A stretch of 39,388 nucleotides of DNA from Geobacteraceae bacterium (GTDB lineage: Bacteria; Desulfobacterota; Desulfuromonadia; Geobacterales; Geobacteraceae): positions 1 to 39,388 of the forward strand of contig JANXYN010000178.1 of assembly GCA_025356035.1 (NCBI GenBank), in the 5' to 3' direction. Under the pieces are notes generated by a model, which was given only the letters and a program-made list of their open reading frames with translations, had not been told where the DNA came from and made no database searches. Both the position numbers and the translations under genes were made by a program. Of the stretch, positions 1 through 9,516 are shown one piece after another (the first letter of the stretch is position 1; every line of letters starts with the position of its first letter).

Positions 1-2
1 TT

Positions 3-131
3 CGGGAGATTACAGGCGAAGCAATTGCAGAGGCTGTTGAACGGCTGAACCACAGACCTCGTAAATGTCTCAGTTACCAGACTCCACATGAGGTTTTCAC
101 CCAAGCTCTACATGGTGCACTTGCAATTTGA
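3..131 (+). mobile_element. IS30-family transposase, C-terminal end (partial)
   Basis: The reading frame is open from the window edge to a TGA at 129-131 and encodes about 42 residues. It contains the stretch LNHRPRKCLSYQTPHEVF, which resembles the end of IS30-family DDE transposases (N-R-P-R-K-x-L-x-Y-x-T-P-x-E-V-F). The catalytic core would lie to the left of the window. The same family begins at the right edge in the same orientation. The element lies downstream of the minus-strand polysaccharide operon and points toward its 3' end. Confidence 0.8.
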
Positions 132-134
132 ATT
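115..134. repeat. Probable right terminal inverted repeat of the IS30-family element
   Basis: The segment overlaps the transposase stop codon. Its reverse complement (GAATTCAAATTGCAAGTGCAC) resembles GAATCTAGTTCAAAGTGCAC at 39255-39274, upstream of the transposase start at the right edge. The two share GAAT at one end and AAGTGCAC at the other. Overlap of the terminal repeat with the transposase end is common in IS30 elements. The exact outer border cannot be set without a full copy. Confidence 0.5.
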
Positions 135-223
135 CACCCACCCCTGATAGCACTCACTTCAAGGGCAATAAAAAACGGAGGTTTTCCTTCAAATCTGTGC
201 TTATGTCATTGTGGCAACGGGCT

Positions 224-2002
224 TCACTTCGGCACTTCCCCCTCTTCCACCAACTCGATCAGCATCTCCCTCGCCAACTCTTCCCGCTCCAGATGCGGCG
301 ACATGTCCTCAAGGGGACGGTTGACCACCAGCTTTGGATTGACGCAGGTTGTCTGTTCCAGCTTCACATCTACGAAGGCTGGGCCTTCCAGCTGCAACGC
401 CTGGGCAATTATCTCCGCAGCGCCATCCAGAGTGGTAATGGTAAAGGCGGGGACCCCGTAGGCTTCGGCGATTTTCACCAGGTCGGGACAGCCGTAGCCT
501 ATGACCGTCGACTGCTGGCGGCCGCCGAAATACATGTCCTGGAACTGGCGGACCATGCCAAGGCAGCCGTTGTTCAGAATGAACATCTTCACCGGCAGAC
601 GATGGTTGACGATGGTGTCCAGGTCCTGGATGTTGACCTGAATGCCGCCGTCCCCGCAAATCACCACGGCATTGTGGCCGGGCGCTGCCTTGGCCGCCCC
701 CAGTGCCGCCGGGAGGGCAAAGCCCATGGCCCCCATGCCGCCGGAGATCAGCATCCGCTGCCCCTCTTTGAGCCGGAATGACTGGCCGGCCCACATCTGG
801 TTCTGCCCCACGTCGAGACAGACCATGTCACCGGGAGCACAATGGGCGGACAAAAGCTCCATGAAGCCATTCGGCTCGATGCCCGGGAATTCGGTTTCAC
901 TAGAGCGGGTCGGATAGCGCTCCCGGTAGCCGCTGATGACCCGGTACCAGCCGGCCAGGTCCGGTTTGGCCGAATCGGCCAGGACACCGTTCAGGGCAGC
1001 AAGGAATGAGCCGACATCGCAGTTGAGCGCCAGGTCCACTGCTACCTTGGCATTCAGTTCGAACGGGTCGATATCGACGTGGACTTTGCGGGCGGCACGG
1101 CCGAAAGTATCGGGCCGAGTGCCGGTCTGCCGGGAGTCGAGCCGGGCGCCGAGGATCAGCAAAAAATCGCTGTTCGCCAGGGCCATGTTGCTAAAGCGGT
1201 TGCCGTAAGCGCCGATCATCCCGAAAAAGGCAGGGTTGTCGTGGGGCAGTGCATCGAGCCCCATGAGGGAAGTCACAACCGGAATCCCTGTTTCTGCCAC
1301 CAGCTTGGCCAGTTCAGCGGTCGCACCGGCCGTCCGCACTCCCCCGCCGGCAAGGATGATGGGGCGTCTGGCGGCGGCCAAGAGCCGCACCACCTCGGCA
1401 ATCCGCTCCCGGTCACAGCCGGGGGAAGCCTGCAGCGACCGATGCTCGGCGGAACCGAGAAAACCCATCAACTTGTCCGGTTCGATCTGGGCCCGTTGAA
1501 CGTTCATGGGAATGTCCAAGAGAACCGGCCCCGGTCGGCCGCTTTGAGCCAGATATACGGCCTTTTCCAGATGATAGCGGATCGTTTCTGCATCCACCAC
1601 CAGTTCCGCGTATTTGGTCAGCGGCTTCACCACACTGACGATGTCGGTCTCCTGGAAGCCGATCTGTCGCACCGGCCGATCGAACTTGTACTCATAGGTA
1701 TTCACCTGGCCAGTGATGAACAGGCAGGGGACCGAGTCGAACCAGCAGCTGCCGATGCCGGTAACCATGTTCAGTGCGCCGGGGCCGCTGGTTGCCATCG
1801 CCACCCCCAGCCGGCCGTTTATCCGGGCATACGCTTCGGCGGCAAAGGCACCGGACTGCTCATGGTGCACAGAAACGCAATCAATATCCTTCCGGTCATA
1901 GGTGGAATCCAGCAGGTGGGTGATCGCCCCGCCGATGAATTCGAAGATATGGGAGACTTTCTGCTTGACTATAAAGTCGATGACGTAATCAGAGAGTTTC
2001 AT
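224..2002 (-). CDS. yerE: ThDP-dependent acetolactate-synthase-like enzyme, probable YerE-type CDP-sugar acetyl transferase
   Basis: 592 aa with the three-domain layout of the acetohydroxyacid synthase superfamily. The catalytic Glu is at about residue 48 (HHEQSGAFAAEAYAR), the central domain starts near residue 200, and the ThDP motif runs from GDGG at 450 to NN at 477-478. A housekeeping AHAS would sit with ilvN/ilvC. This gene instead ends a run of rfbF, rfbG, rfbH and an SDR reductase. In Yersinia, YerE (a ThDP flavoenzyme) transfers a two-carbon unit from pyruvate to C4 of CDP-4-keto-3,6-dideoxyglucose, and YerF then reduces it. Context and domain type fit that role; substrate assignment is inference. 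The start ATG at 2002 lies 20 nt after the SDR stop and has only a weak purine-rich upstream stretch. Other ThDP carboligases or decarboxylases of sugar clusters remain possible. Confidence 0.7.
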   Translation of the reverse strand: MKLSDYVIDFIVKQKVSHIFEFIGGAITHLLDSTYDRKDIDCVSVHHEQSGAFAAEAYARINGRLGVAMATSGPGALNMVTGIGSCWFDSVPCLFITGQVNTYEYKFDRPVRQIGFQETDIVSVVKPLTKYAELVVDAETIRYHLEKAVYLAQSGRPGPVLLDIPMNVQRAQIEPDKLMGFLGSAEHRSLQASPGCDRERIAEVVRLLAAARRPIILAGGGVRTAGATAELAKLVAETGIPVVTSLMGLDALPHDNPAFFGMIGAYGNRFSNMALANSDFLLILGARLDSRQTGTRPDTFGRAARKVHVDIDPFELNAKVAVDLALNCDVGSFLAALNGVLADSAKPDLAGWYRVISGYRERYPTRSSETEFPGIEPNGFMELLSAHCAPGDMVCLDVGQNQMWAGQSFRLKEGQRMLISGGMGAMGFALPAALGAAKAAPGHNAVVICGDGGIQVNIQDLDTIVNHRLPVKMFILNNGCLGMVRQFQDMYFGGRQQSTVIGYGCPDLVKIAEAYGVPAFTITTLDGAAEIIAQALQLEGPAFVDVKLEQTTCVNPKLVVNRPLEDMSPHLEREELAREMLIELVEEGEVPK

Positions 2003-2022
2003 GTTGATTTTCCGTTTCCAAA

Positions 2023-2952
2023 TTAGTTGTAATGACCGACATTATCTCTCATCCAGTCGATTGTCTTTGCCAATCCATCGGCAAGCCGCGTTTCCGGCCG
2101 CCAGTCAGTGGCTGAGGTTATTTTTGCGACATCCGCAACCCAGGTTTTCGGCTCAGGCCGTTGCAACTGGGCAGTCCCCCATTGGGGATCAACACCAGGA
2201 AGAATATCGCAGATGAGCCGTACTACCTCACCGATGGTCGACTGACGACCACTGCCGATATTGTAGATCTCACCCGGTTGCACCTGCGTCTTCAATATCC
2301 CTGCATAGGCATCGACAACATCGTCGATATAGATATAATCCCGGACAGAATCGGGCTTTGCAAGGGCAGGCGGTTTGTTGAGCAGTATGGAGGAAATAAC
2401 GTACGGTATCATGCGCTTCGGATCGTCCCATGGCCCATAGGGAGAAAAAACGCGGAACGTCACCAGGGGAAGCCCTTTCAGCACTGCCTCAGAACGGCAG
2501 AACAGCGTCGCAGCTGCTTTGGTAACACCATAATCGCCAACGGGCTCGAGAAGGTCGTCTTCCCGCATCGGGCGTTCTTTAATCCCATATTCCGAAGAGC
2601 TCCCCGTATTTACGAAGCAGCAGAAATCGATATTTTCGCAAGCCTTCACAAGATTCATGGTTCCAATGCAATTGGCGTGAAATATTTCGACGCCGTCTTG
2701 CTGGGATGCGAACCCCCCATAGGTGGCAAGGTGAAAAATGGCCTCGGGCTTTATCCGCAAAACGGCGGCATCAATCGCTGAAGCATCACGAAGATCCGCT
2801 CGATGGTCACGGATATCGGTCATCAGATCAGCAATACGCCATGTATACGAATGTTCCCTCGAAAATATATGGACTTCATGGCCATCATGCACCATTCGGC
2901 GTGCTAGACAAGCACCAATGAATCCGGTTGCTCCTGTGACCAGGATTCTCAT
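2023..2952 (-). CDS. Extended SDR NAD(P)-dependent reductase/epimerase, nucleotide-sugar pathway
   Basis: 309 aa. The N-terminal Rossmann motif is TGATGFIG (residues 6-13), the SSSEYG segment is near 118-123, and the active-site pair is Y141-x3-K145 (DYGVTK). All catalytic SDR residues are present. The start overlaps the rfbH stop by 4 nt (ATGA), so translation is coupled. Lying between rfbH and the YerE-like gene, it is the natural candidate for the last reductive step on the 3,6-dideoxyhexose: either a YerF-like reduction of the acetyl branch, or direct C4 reduction as in abequose/paratose synthases. The sequence does not decide between them. Confidence 0.8.
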   Translation of the reverse strand: MRILVTGATGFIGACLARRMVHDGHEVHIFSREHSYTWRIADLMTDIRDHRADLRDASAIDAAVLRIKPEAIFHLATYGGFASQQDGVEIFHANCIGTMNLVKACENIDFCCFVNTGSSSEYGIKERPMREDDLLEPVGDYGVTKAAATLFCRSEAVLKGLPLVTFRVFSPYGPWDDPKRMIPYVISSILLNKPPALAKPDSVRDYIYIDDVVDAYAGILKTQVQPGEIYNIGSGRQSTIGEVVRLICDILPGVDPQWGTAQLQRPEPKTWVADVAKITSATDWRPETRLADGLAKTIDWMRDNVGHYN

Positions 2953-4334
2953 CTCTTGCAGAATCCCCGGATAGTCTCGAACATAAATGCAATCATCTCA
3001 TCGGTCATTCCCGGGTATACGCCGATCCAGAAGGTGTCCCGCATGATGGCTTCCGTGACCGGAAGCGGAGTTGACGCGCTGAAATATTGAGCGGTTAAGT
3101 TGGGGACAACCCGGAAACCTTCCCCTGTCATCCGCATCTTGTCGAAACAGGGGTGCTTGATGAGATTGCCGGCAAACAGCATTCTCGTCTGGATCCCTTT
3201 TGACTCCAGATGATTGACTATTTGTTCCCTGGTGAAGCCTGCTTTCTCCCGAACCGTTAGCAGGAACCCGAACCAGGAAGGGTCGGAATTCTCCGTCGGC
3301 TCGGGGAGCACAAACTTCTCAGCCAGATCATGTAGCCCCTCGCGAAGCAGCTGCCAGTTCCTCTTCCGCGCCTCGATGAAGGAGGGAAGCTTTTCCAGCT
3401 GGGCACAGCCGATCGCTGCCTGCATATCGGTGACTTTGAGGTTGTAGCCGAAATGGGAATAGACATATTTATGGTCGTAACCATAGGGGAGTTCGCCAAA
3501 CTGTTGCGTGAACCTGTTTCCGCAGGTATTGTCGCGGCCCGAAGGGCACCAGCAATCCCGTCCCCAGTCCCGAAACGACTCGACAAGACGCTTGAGTGTG
3601 GTATCGCTGGTATAAACGGCGCCCCCCTCCCCCATGGTCATATGATGGGGTGGATAGAAGCTTGAGGTGCCGATATGGCCGATGGAGCCGGTATAACGCC
3701 ATTCCCCCCGGTACAGATATCTGGAGCCAAGCGCGTCACAGTTGTCCTCGATGAGCCAGAGGTTATGCCTGTCGCAGAATTCCTTGACCGCCCTGAGGTC
3801 GAATGGGTTGCCTAGGGTATGCGCCACCATCACCGCCTTCGTTTTATCGGAAAGGGCAAATTCCAAAAGGCTGCAATCGATGTTGTAGGTCGGCAGAGTA
3901 ACATCGACAAACACCGGTACTGCGCCATACTGGATGATCGGGGCAACGGTGGTGGGAAACCCCGCCGCCACGGTGATCACCTCGTCCCCCTTCCTGATGC
4001 GCCGCTCTCCAAGTTTCTGCGAAGTGAGTGCCATAAATGCCAGCAGGTTCGCCGATGAACCGGAATTGGTAAGCGAGCAGTGCTGCACCCCTATGAACTC
4101 GGCAAACTCCTTCTCGAACCTCTCTGCGTACCTCCCTGTGGTAAGCCAGAAATCCAGGGAGGCATCCACCAGGTTTGCCATCTCCTTCTCGTCGAAAACC
4201 CGCCCGGCATAGGAAATACGGTCGCCCGGCAAAAACGCCTTCTGCGGCTTGTGCCGGAATGCGTAATATTTGATCGCCGCCTGGATCGCGTGTTCCCGCA
4301 GCTGTTTTTCCTGTTCTTTATCGTTCACCGGCAT
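2949..4334 (-). CDS. rfbH: CDP-4-keto-6-deoxyglucose-3-dehydratase (E1, RfbH/DdhC)
   Basis: 461 aa, PMP-dependent, [2Fe-2S] member of the DegT/DnrJ/EryC1 fold. Two hallmarks separate it from ordinary aminotransferases. First, the PLP lysine is replaced by His ([15 protein letters not shown]230). Second, the cluster-ligand pattern is present: C199, C261-x-C263 and C271, matching the Cys-x-Cys-x7-Cys spacing of E1. It removes the 3-hydroxyl of CDP-4-keto-6-deoxyglucose. No dedicated E3 iron-sulfur flavoreductase is in the window, so electrons would come from elsewhere. It starts 6 nt after the rfbG stop and its own stop overlaps the next start, so it lies within a tightly packed operon. Confidence 0.93.
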   Translation of the reverse strand: MPVNDKEQEKQLREHAIQAAIKYYAFRHKPQKAFLPGDRISYAGRVFDEKEMANLVDASLDFWLTTGRYAERFEKEFAEFIGVQHCSLTNSGSSANLLAFMALTSQKLGERRIRKGDEVITVAAGFPTTVAPIIQYGAVPVFVDVTLPTYNIDCSLLEFALSDKTKAVMVAHTLGNPFDLRAVKEFCDRHNLWLIEDNCDALGSRYLYRGEWRYTGSIGHIGTSSFYPPHHMTMGEGGAVYTSDTTLKRLVESFRDWGRDCWCPSGRDNTCGNRFTQQFGELPYGYDHKYVYSHFGYNLKVTDMQAAIGCAQLEKLPSFIEARKRNWQLLREGLHDLAEKFVLPEPTENSDPSWFGFLLTVREKAGFTREQIVNHLESKGIQTRMLFAGNLIKHPCFDKMRMTGEGFRVVPNLTAQYFSASTPLPVTEAIMRDTFWIGVYPGMTDEMIAFMFETIRGFCKR

Positions 4335-4340
4335 CCCCCA

Positions 4341-5417
4341 CTATTGCACTAAACGCGTATATTCCGTTATCTGGCGCAGGCAGACCTTGCGTACATCATC
4401 CTTTTGCCGGTATGCCAGCGTCCACTCGACAATGCTCTCCAGCGCCTTCTCCAGGCTCCACTGTGGCTGCCAATCAAGCTCCGCCTTTGCTTTGGAGCAG
4501 TCGAGCTTAAGGTAGTGCGCCTCATGGGGGTGTTCCCCCTGGTCGATTTCAAAGGAGGCCTTCTCTCCCCATTTTTCGCACATCTTCTGCACCAGCCATT
4601 CTACCGGCTTGGTATCCTCATCGTTGGGGCCGAAATTCCACCCTGCGGCAAAAACCGATCCTTCCTCATAGAGCTTTTGCGCCAGGGTGAGATAGCCGCT
4701 CAGGGGCTCAAGCACATGCTGCCAAGGCCTTATTGCATGAGGATTTCTGATTGCTATCCGCTCTCCCTCAAGCAAAGCCCTGACGCAGTCGGGAATCAAG
4801 CGATCGGTGGCCCAGTCACCACCGCCGATGACGTTGCCGGCTCTCGCCGTTGCAACTGCAATGCCGTGCTCGGCATACTGCTTTGGGTTGAAATAGGAAT
4901 TGCGGTAGGCTGCAGTCACCAGCTCCGAACACCCCTTACTGTTGGAATAGGGATCATGCCCTCCCATCGGCTCATTTTCGCGATAGCCCCAGACCCATTC
5001 CCGGTTCTCGTAGCACTTGTCCGTAGTGACATTGACCACCGCCCGGACCGTTTTGCATGCGCGGACAGCTTCCAGAAGATGCACCGTCCCCATGACGTTG
5101 ATCGCGTAGGTCTCCACCGGGGTCTTGTAGGAATCCCGCACCAGCGGTTGGGCTGCCATATGGATGACAATGTCGGGAGAGGCCTTGCCCATCTCCGACT
5201 TCAGCCGCTCCAGATCCCGCACATCGGCAGTGATTGAGGTAACCAGTTCGCCAACCCGCGCGAGCTCGAACAGGCTCGGGTCCGTCGGCGGCTCCAGGGC
5301 GTAACCGGTAACGTCAGCACCCAGACTGCTCAACCAAAGACTCAACCATGACCCTTTAAATCCAGAGTGGCCCGTCAAGAAGACCTGCTTACCTTGCCAG
5401 AAAGAATTATGGTTCAC
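4341..5417 (-). CDS. rfbG: CDP-glucose 4,6-dehydratase
   Basis: 358 aa, the usual length for RfbG. Rossmann motif GHSGFKG at 16-22, TTDKCYEN at 131-138, and catalytic Y157-x3-K161 (YSNSK) with the Thr-Asp-Lys triad. It converts CDP-glucose to CDP-4-keto-6-deoxyglucose, the substrate for the adjacent RfbH. The start is a GTG at 5417, preceded at 6 nt by AGGAG. The 27-nt gap to rfbF contains short degenerate copies of a TCACGCCTCA-like string also seen in the purD-purE gap. Confidence 0.95.
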   Translation of the reverse strand: MNHNSFWQGKQVFLTGHSGFKGSWLSLWLSSLGADVTGYALEPPTDPSLFELARVGELVTSITADVRDLERLKSEMGKASPDIVIHMAAQPLVRDSYKTPVETYAINVMGTVHLLEAVRACKTVRAVVNVTTDKCYENREWVWGYRENEPMGGHDPYSNSKGCSELVTAAYRNSYFNPKQYAEHGIAVATARAGNVIGGGDWATDRLIPDCVRALLEGERIAIRNPHAIRPWQHVLEPLSGYLTLAQKLYEEGSVFAAGWNFGPNDEDTKPVEWLVQKMCEKWGEKASFEIDQGEHPHEAHYLKLDCSKAKAELDWQPQWSLEKALESIVEWTLAYRQKDDVRKVCLRQITEYTRLVQ

Positions 5418-5444
5418 GCCTCACTCCTAATGCCTCACGGCGCA

Positions 5445-6218
5445 TTACCAAATTTTCCACGGCGCCTTGCCGCTGTTCCACAACTCCTCCAACTGCATCT
5501 TGTCCCTCACCGTATCCATGGGTTGCCAGAAGTTATGGTGCTTAAAGGCCATCAGTTCCCCACGCTTCGCCAACGCTTCCAACGGTTCCTTTTCCAGGAC
5601 TGTGCTGTCGTCAGTGATAAGATCAAGCACTTCCGGCTGCATGACAAAGAATCCGGCGTTGATCCAGCTCCCATCGCCCCGCGGTTTTTCGTGAAAGCTG
5701 TTAACCCGGTCCCCTGCTGCGAGGTCAAGGGCCCCGAACTTGCCGCTCGGCTGGGTGGTGGTCAACGTGGCCAGTTTGCCGTGGGACTTGTGAAACTCCA
5801 CAAGTTCAGTGATATTAACATTACCGACACCATCACCGTAGGTGAGCATGAACGGTTCATTCTCCAGGTATGGCCGCACCCTTTTCACCCGTCCGCCGGT
5901 CATCGATTCAATCCCGGTATCCACCAGGGTGACCCGCCACGGCTCGGCCGTATGATGATGGATGATACGCTGGCTTTCATTCAGAAAATCGAAAGTGACA
6001 TCGGACTCATGCAGAAAATAATGCGCAAAGTACTCCTTGATGAAATACCCCTTGTAGCCGAGACAGATAACGAAATCGTTGAACCCGTAGTGGGAATAAA
6101 TCTTCATGATGTGCCAGAGAATCGGCTTGCCACCGATCTCCACCATCGGCTTCGGCCGAATCACCGTCTCTTCGCTGAGCCGGGTCCCGAGACCGCCAGC
6201 AAGTATTACCACTTTCAT
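5445..6218 (-). CDS. rfbF: Glucose-1-phosphate cytidylyltransferase
   Basis: 257 aa, typical RfbF length. The N-terminal nucleotidyltransferase signature [13 protein letters not shown] is at 6-18, followed by RPKPM at 21-25 and the metal-binding YGDGVGN segment in the centre. It makes CDP-glucose from CTP and glucose-1-phosphate, the first step of the CDP-dideoxyhexose route carried on by rfbG and rfbH. A good AAAGGGG ribosome site precedes the ATG at 6218. Confidence 0.95.
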   Translation of the reverse strand: MKVVILAGGLGTRLSEETVIRPKPMVEIGGKPILWHIMKIYSHYGFNDFVICLGYKGYFIKEYFAHYFLHESDVTFDFLNESQRIIHHHTAEPWRVTLVDTGIESMTGGRVKRVRPYLENEPFMLTYGDGVGNVNITELVEFHKSHGKLATLTTTQPSGKFGALDLAAGDRVNSFHEKPRGDGSWINAGFFVMQPEVLDLITDDSTVLEKEPLEALAKRGELMAFKHHNFWQPMDTVRDKMQLEELWNSGKAPWKIW

Positions 6219-6231
6219 GATAAGCCCCTTT

Positions 6232-6849
6232 CTAACCCTCTAGCCCTCTAACCCCTGCCATATAAATGGTTTGTGGATCAACCCCCAGCTGCACAAGCCG
6301 CTCCCGCAGCGCCGCCCCCTTCTTCAGCGAGGTGATGACGACCCGGTGTTTGCCGGACAGAAGCCCAATGGCAATGGGTACGATCGTCTTGTCAAAAAAC
6401 TTCTCGCCGCGCTTTTCGTCATCCATCACCACAGAGAGCTCAATGGCTGTTTCCCGCAGGGAGAGGTAGGCGATCTCGGTTACTTCATCCACGCCGCAGA
6501 AGGCCACCTTCTTCACCCCGTCCCGCTGCAATGTCTGGAACAGGGAGACATAGTCGTCCCTGGTGATTTTATAGAGATTAGTGAAATAGGAGAGGTGCTG
6601 GTAGGCAAGCCGGCTCTTTTCGGCAACCCCCTGAGGGGTAAGGAGGTAGGCGTAGCGGTTGCTGGGAAAATTTTTGACCCGCACATACCCCTTGGCAACC
6701 AGGTTCTTCATGTAGGAATTGACCAGCCCCAGGGCAATGCCGAGACGGCGCGCCAGTTCCCGCTGGGAAACCGGCTCTTCATTGGCGATCTCGGCCATGA
6801 GCTGGAAGGCGCGGTAGGTGTCAAGCACCTTTTCATCGTTGTCGTTCAT
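6232..6849 (-). CDS. Winged-helix (MarR-like) transcriptional regulator of the polysaccharide cluster
   Basis: 205 aa. Residues about 25-75 form a winged helix ([20 protein letters not shown] as recognition region, then [13 protein letters not shown] as wing). The C-terminal half (from [13 protein letters not shown] to [10 protein letters not shown]) looks like a Rossmann-type ligand or nucleotide-sensing domain. It lies 13 nt upstream of rfbF, so it probably controls the sugar genes or itself. No clear Shine-Dalgarno precedes the ATG, and a sigma-70-like promoter ends 6 nt before it, so a leaderless transcript is possible. The ligand is unknown. Confidence 0.75.
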   Translation of the reverse strand: MNDNDEKVLDTYRAFQLMAEIANEEPVSQRELARRLGIALGLVNSYMKNLVAKGYVRVKNFPSNRYAYLLTPQGVAEKSRLAYQHLSYFTNLYKITRDDYVSLFQTLQRDGVKKVAFCGVDEVTEIAYLSLRETAIELSVVMDDEKRGEKFFDKTIVPIAIGLLSGKHRVVITSLKKGAALRERLVQLGVDPQTIYMAGVRGLEG

Positions 6850-6855
6850 GCTATG

Positions 6856-6884
6856 AACATACTAAAAAGCCGAATTAATGGCAA
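6856..6884 (-). promoter_or_regulatory. Possible sigma-70 promoter for the regulator gene
   Basis: On the minus strand, TTGCCA (6884-6879), a 17-nt spacer and TATGTT (6861-6856). Transcription would start about at the ATG, which also lacks a ribosome site. The -10 match is moderate. Confidence 0.4.
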
Positions 6885-6906
6885 CAAAAAAAGACTATCG
6901 TTGGTT

Positions 6907-8148
6907 TCAAGGAGATGTTTCCAGACAGCGGCGATAGATCTCGAGCAGCTCCTCTCCCCTTACCTGCCAGGAATGCTCCTGTTCGGCCTGTTGCCTTGCC
7001 AACTTGGCCAGCTCGGCACGCCTGCCGTGATCCTGCATGAGCCCATCGAGATTGTCGGCAAGGTCGTTGGCGTCGCCATATGCTGCAAAGACCGCTGCCT
7101 CGCCGAGAATTTCACGGTTGACCGGGGTATCGAACACCACGGTGGGGAGTCCGCAGGCAAGGTAGTTGAAGAGCTTGCCGTTGGCCTCAGTCAGTGAGAT
7201 CTTCGGCGAGACCGCGAGGTCGCCGGCGGAAAGATAGAGTGGCGCCTTGCCGTAATCGATCCGGCCGGTAAAGGTTATAAATTTGGCAACGCCCAGTTCC
7301 ACGGCCTTTTTGCGATACGTCTCGTCAGGAAAGCCCATAATCAGAAAATGTAACGGCTTTCCCCGCTCCTGCAAGATCCTGACGCTCTCCAGCAGGAGGT
7401 CAACCCCCTGGTAGGCGTTGAGAACACCGAGGTAGACGACCAATGGCACGTTGGGGGTAATACCGAGAGCCCTGCGCGCCTTATCTTGTGGGTAGGGCCT
7501 GAATATTTCCGTATCAACTGCGTCGATCAGCGCCCGGACCTTTCCCTCAGGCATTTGCCAATCATTGCGCAGTTGCTTTGCGGACGCAGTTGAACTGGTA
7601 ATGATTAAATCGACGCGGCGATTGATGAACCCCTCCATGAGGCGAAATCCCCGGTGAAGGAGCGACCCTTTCCTGAAAAAGCCGTGATCGATCAGTTCGG
7701 CAGTGAGGCTCCCCTGGCAGTCGAACAGCAGCGGCACCTTGAGGAAAAATTTCAGAAAAATGCCGATAAACGCCCCTTCATGGAGATGGGCATGGATCAG
7801 GTCGGGCTTGAACCGACGGGCCACCTTGAGTGCCGTGAAAAACAGGAGGATATCGAGATAGGGCTTATGCCAGGACGGTCCAGCGGCGAGTTTCCGGTAC
7901 CAGGGAATGGCGGCAATGCGCCAGGTTGGAATGCCATGCATGTCCCTGCCGAGATGGTAGGTGACGATCTGCACCTCCTGGCCAAGCTCCACCAGGGCAC
8001 GTGCCTCCTCGTAAATCCTGACGTGGCAACCGCGGTCAGCGAAGTAGGGGGTTGGAGCGAGCATGAGGATTTTAATGGGACCGGGGACCGGGGACTGGGA
8101 ACCAGGATTTGAAGACCGGCGATCGGCGACCATGGAAAAGCTAGTCAT
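6907..8148 (-). CDS. Glycosyltransferase family 4-type
   Basis: 413 aa, GT-B fold. The N-terminal acceptor domain begins at ILMLAPTPYFADRGCHVRI. The C-terminal donor domain has the VVYLGVLNAYQGVDLLLES segment and the NYLACGLPTVVFDTPVNREIL nucleotide-sugar site. It likely adds a sugar to a lipid-linked surface glycan in the cytosol. The first residues (around SNPGSQSPVPGP) are encoded by a run of GACCGGG-like heptamers at about 8077-8103, the same unit as the intergenic repeat at 8528-8555, so the true start may be the ATG just before LAPTPYF. I kept 8148 because it lies 7 nt after the preceding stop. Confidence 0.82.
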   Translation of the reverse strand: MTSFSMVADRRSSNPGSQSPVPGPIKILMLAPTPYFADRGCHVRIYEEARALVELGQEVQIVTYHLGRDMHGIPTWRIAAIPWYRKLAAGPSWHKPYLDILLFFTALKVARRFKPDLIHAHLHEGAFIGIFLKFFLKVPLLFDCQGSLTAELIDHGFFRKGSLLHRGFRLMEGFINRRVDLIITSSTASAKQLRNDWQMPEGKVRALIDAVDTEIFRPYPQDKARRALGITPNVPLVVYLGVLNAYQGVDLLLESVRILQERGKPLHFLIMGFPDETYRKKAVELGVAKFITFTGRIDYGKAPLYLSAGDLAVSPKISLTEANGKLFNYLACGLPTVVFDTPVNREILGEAAVFAAYGDANDLADNLDGLMQDHGRRAELAKLARQQAEQEHSWQVRGEELLEIYRRCLETSP

Positions 8149-8155
8149 TGGTGGC

Positions 8156-8506
8156 TCACTTGGTTCGGTAATGACGGATCAGGCCATGGAGCATTTTTCG
8201 CACGGAGGCCACCTTGACGAGCAGGGTTTCGGCTCCGTCGAGATAGCGCAAATTCTCTGCGATAATAAGCTGTGTCTCGATTTCGGCCGCCGACCCTAAG
8301 GCTATGTATAGAAATTGCACGAACTCCTTACTGGTTTGCCGAGCCGCCCCTTCAGAAATATTCGAGGGTATGGAAACCGCTGCCCTTCGTAATTGGTTCG
8401 TCAGCCCATATATCTCTTCTTTCGGGAACAGACGTGTGATTGCGTAGATCTCTGTCACCAGTCCAACGCTTCCTCTCCAAACTTCCAGTTCCTTATGATC
8501 CCGCAT
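8156..8506 (-). CDS. Four-helix bundle protein (S23/IVP family)
   Basis: 116 aa. It matches the family first described from 23S rRNA intervening sequences: LEVWRGSVGLVTEIY at the start, LRRAAVSIPSNISEGAAR in the middle, and a helical C-terminus. In this family the conserved SIPSNIAEG-type motif is the main recognition mark. The gene lies between two glycosyltransferases, with degenerate heptamer repeats on both sides. No molecular function is known; a small helical adaptor or oligomer is all the sequence suggests. Confidence 0.85.
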   Translation of the reverse strand: MRDHKELEVWRGSVGLVTEIYAITRLFPKEEIYGLTNQLRRAAVSIPSNISEGAARQTSKEFVQFLYIALGSAAEIETQLIIAENLRYLDGAETLLVKVASVRKMLHGLIRHYRTK

Positions 8507-8527
8507 CGAGCCATCCCCTATACGCGA

Positions 8528-8555
8528 CTGGTCCCTGGTCCCTGGTCCCTGGTCC
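8528..8555. repeat. Tandem repeat, four copies of CTGGTCC
   Basis: Four perfect 7-bp units fill the 53-bp gap between the S23 gene and the glycosyltransferase above it. Related strings occur at 8077-8103 (inside the start of the next gene) and at about 34208-34223 (thiD-thiC gap). Confidence 0.9.
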
Positions 8556-8559
8556 CTGA

Positions 8560-9516
8560 CTACCGGTCCCCAAAGTTGATCCGCTCGCGCACCACATAAA
8601 TAGGCTTCCCCTGGGTCTCATAATAGGTGCGGGCATTCACTTCGCCCAGGAGCCCGAGCACGATAAACTGCACCCCCATGAACATGAGAAAAGCCGTAAG
8701 AATCAGCAGGGGATTCCGATTCATGCTCACATGCTCGAACAGTTTCATATACAGGGTAGTCCCGCCAGTGAGGAATCCAGCGGCCAGGGTATAAATTCCC
8801 CATTTGCCGAATAGCTGGATCGGCTTGGTAGAGTAAGAGAGGAGGAATTTCACCGTCATCAGATCCAGTACTACCCGCATGGTGCGGGAGATGCCGTATT
8901 TACTCGTGCCGTGCAGCCGTGGATGGTGCTTCACCGGGATCTCAGCGACTTTGGCCCCGATCTGGGAGGCGAGGGCTGGAACAAAGCGGTGCATCTCCCC
9001 GTAGAGATTGATTCCATCCAGCACCTCCCGCCGGTATGCCTTGAGCGTGCAGCCGTAATCATGGAGATGGACGCCGGTCAGCCGGGAGATGAGGGCGTTG
9101 GCCAGGATCGACGGGAGCTTCCGGTTGATGAAGGTATCGCGGCGCTCTTTACGCCAGCCGGAGACCACATCGTACCCTTCGTTGACCTTTGCCAGCAGGT
9201 GCAGGATATCCGACGGGTCGTTCTGCAGATCGCCGTCCATGGGGACCACCACCTTGCCGCTGGCGGCATCGAAGCCGGCGGCCATGGCCGCGGTCTGGCC
9301 GAAGTTGCGGCGAAAGCGGATCACCTTGACCCGCTGGTCCCTGGCCGCAAGCTCGCTCAAAAGCCGGAACGAGCCGTCACTCGATCCGTCGTCGACCAGG
9401 ATCAGCTCATAGTCGACCCCGTTTCCGGCCATGGCCCGGCTGACGCTTTCATGAAGCGCCGGGATATTCTCTTCCTCGTTATAAATGGGTACGACGATAC
9501 TTAAATCCACGCTCAA
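8560..9516 (-). CDS. Polyisoprenyl-phosphate glycosyltransferase, GT2 with two C-terminal TM helices
   Basis: 318 aa. A GT2 domain (LSIVVPIYNEEENIP at 5-19, VDDGSSDGS near 41-49, DGD near 94) is followed by two hydrophobic helices at about 230-305. This is the layout of ArnC/DPM1-like enzymes that charge undecaprenyl phosphate with a sugar. The start TTG at 9516 overlaps the stop of the upstream TMTC-like gene (TTGA), suggesting translational coupling. The product could be the lipid-linked donor used by that membrane glycosyltransferase. Confidence 0.88.
   Translation of the reverse strand: MSVDLSIVVPIYNEEENIPALHESVSRAMAGNGVDYELILVDDGSSDGSFRLLSELAARDQRVKVIRFRRNFGQTAAMAAGFDAASGKVVVPMDGDLQNDPSDILHLLAKVNEGYDVVSGWRKERRDTFINRKLPSILANALISRLTGVHLHDYGCTLKAYRREVLDGINLYGEMHRFVPALASQIGAKVAEIPVKHHPRLHGTSKYGISRTMRVVLDLMTVKFLLSYSTKPIQLFGKWGIYTLAAGFLTGGTTLYMKLFEHVSMNRNPLLILTAFLMFMGVQFIVLGLLGEVNARTYYETQGKPIYVVRERINFGDR

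Noticed and set aside
128-781. 217-aa plus-strand open frame at the left end
   Set aside because: It lies antisense to the conserved ThDP enzyme gene and shows no protein features; it is a shadow of GC-rich coding sequence.
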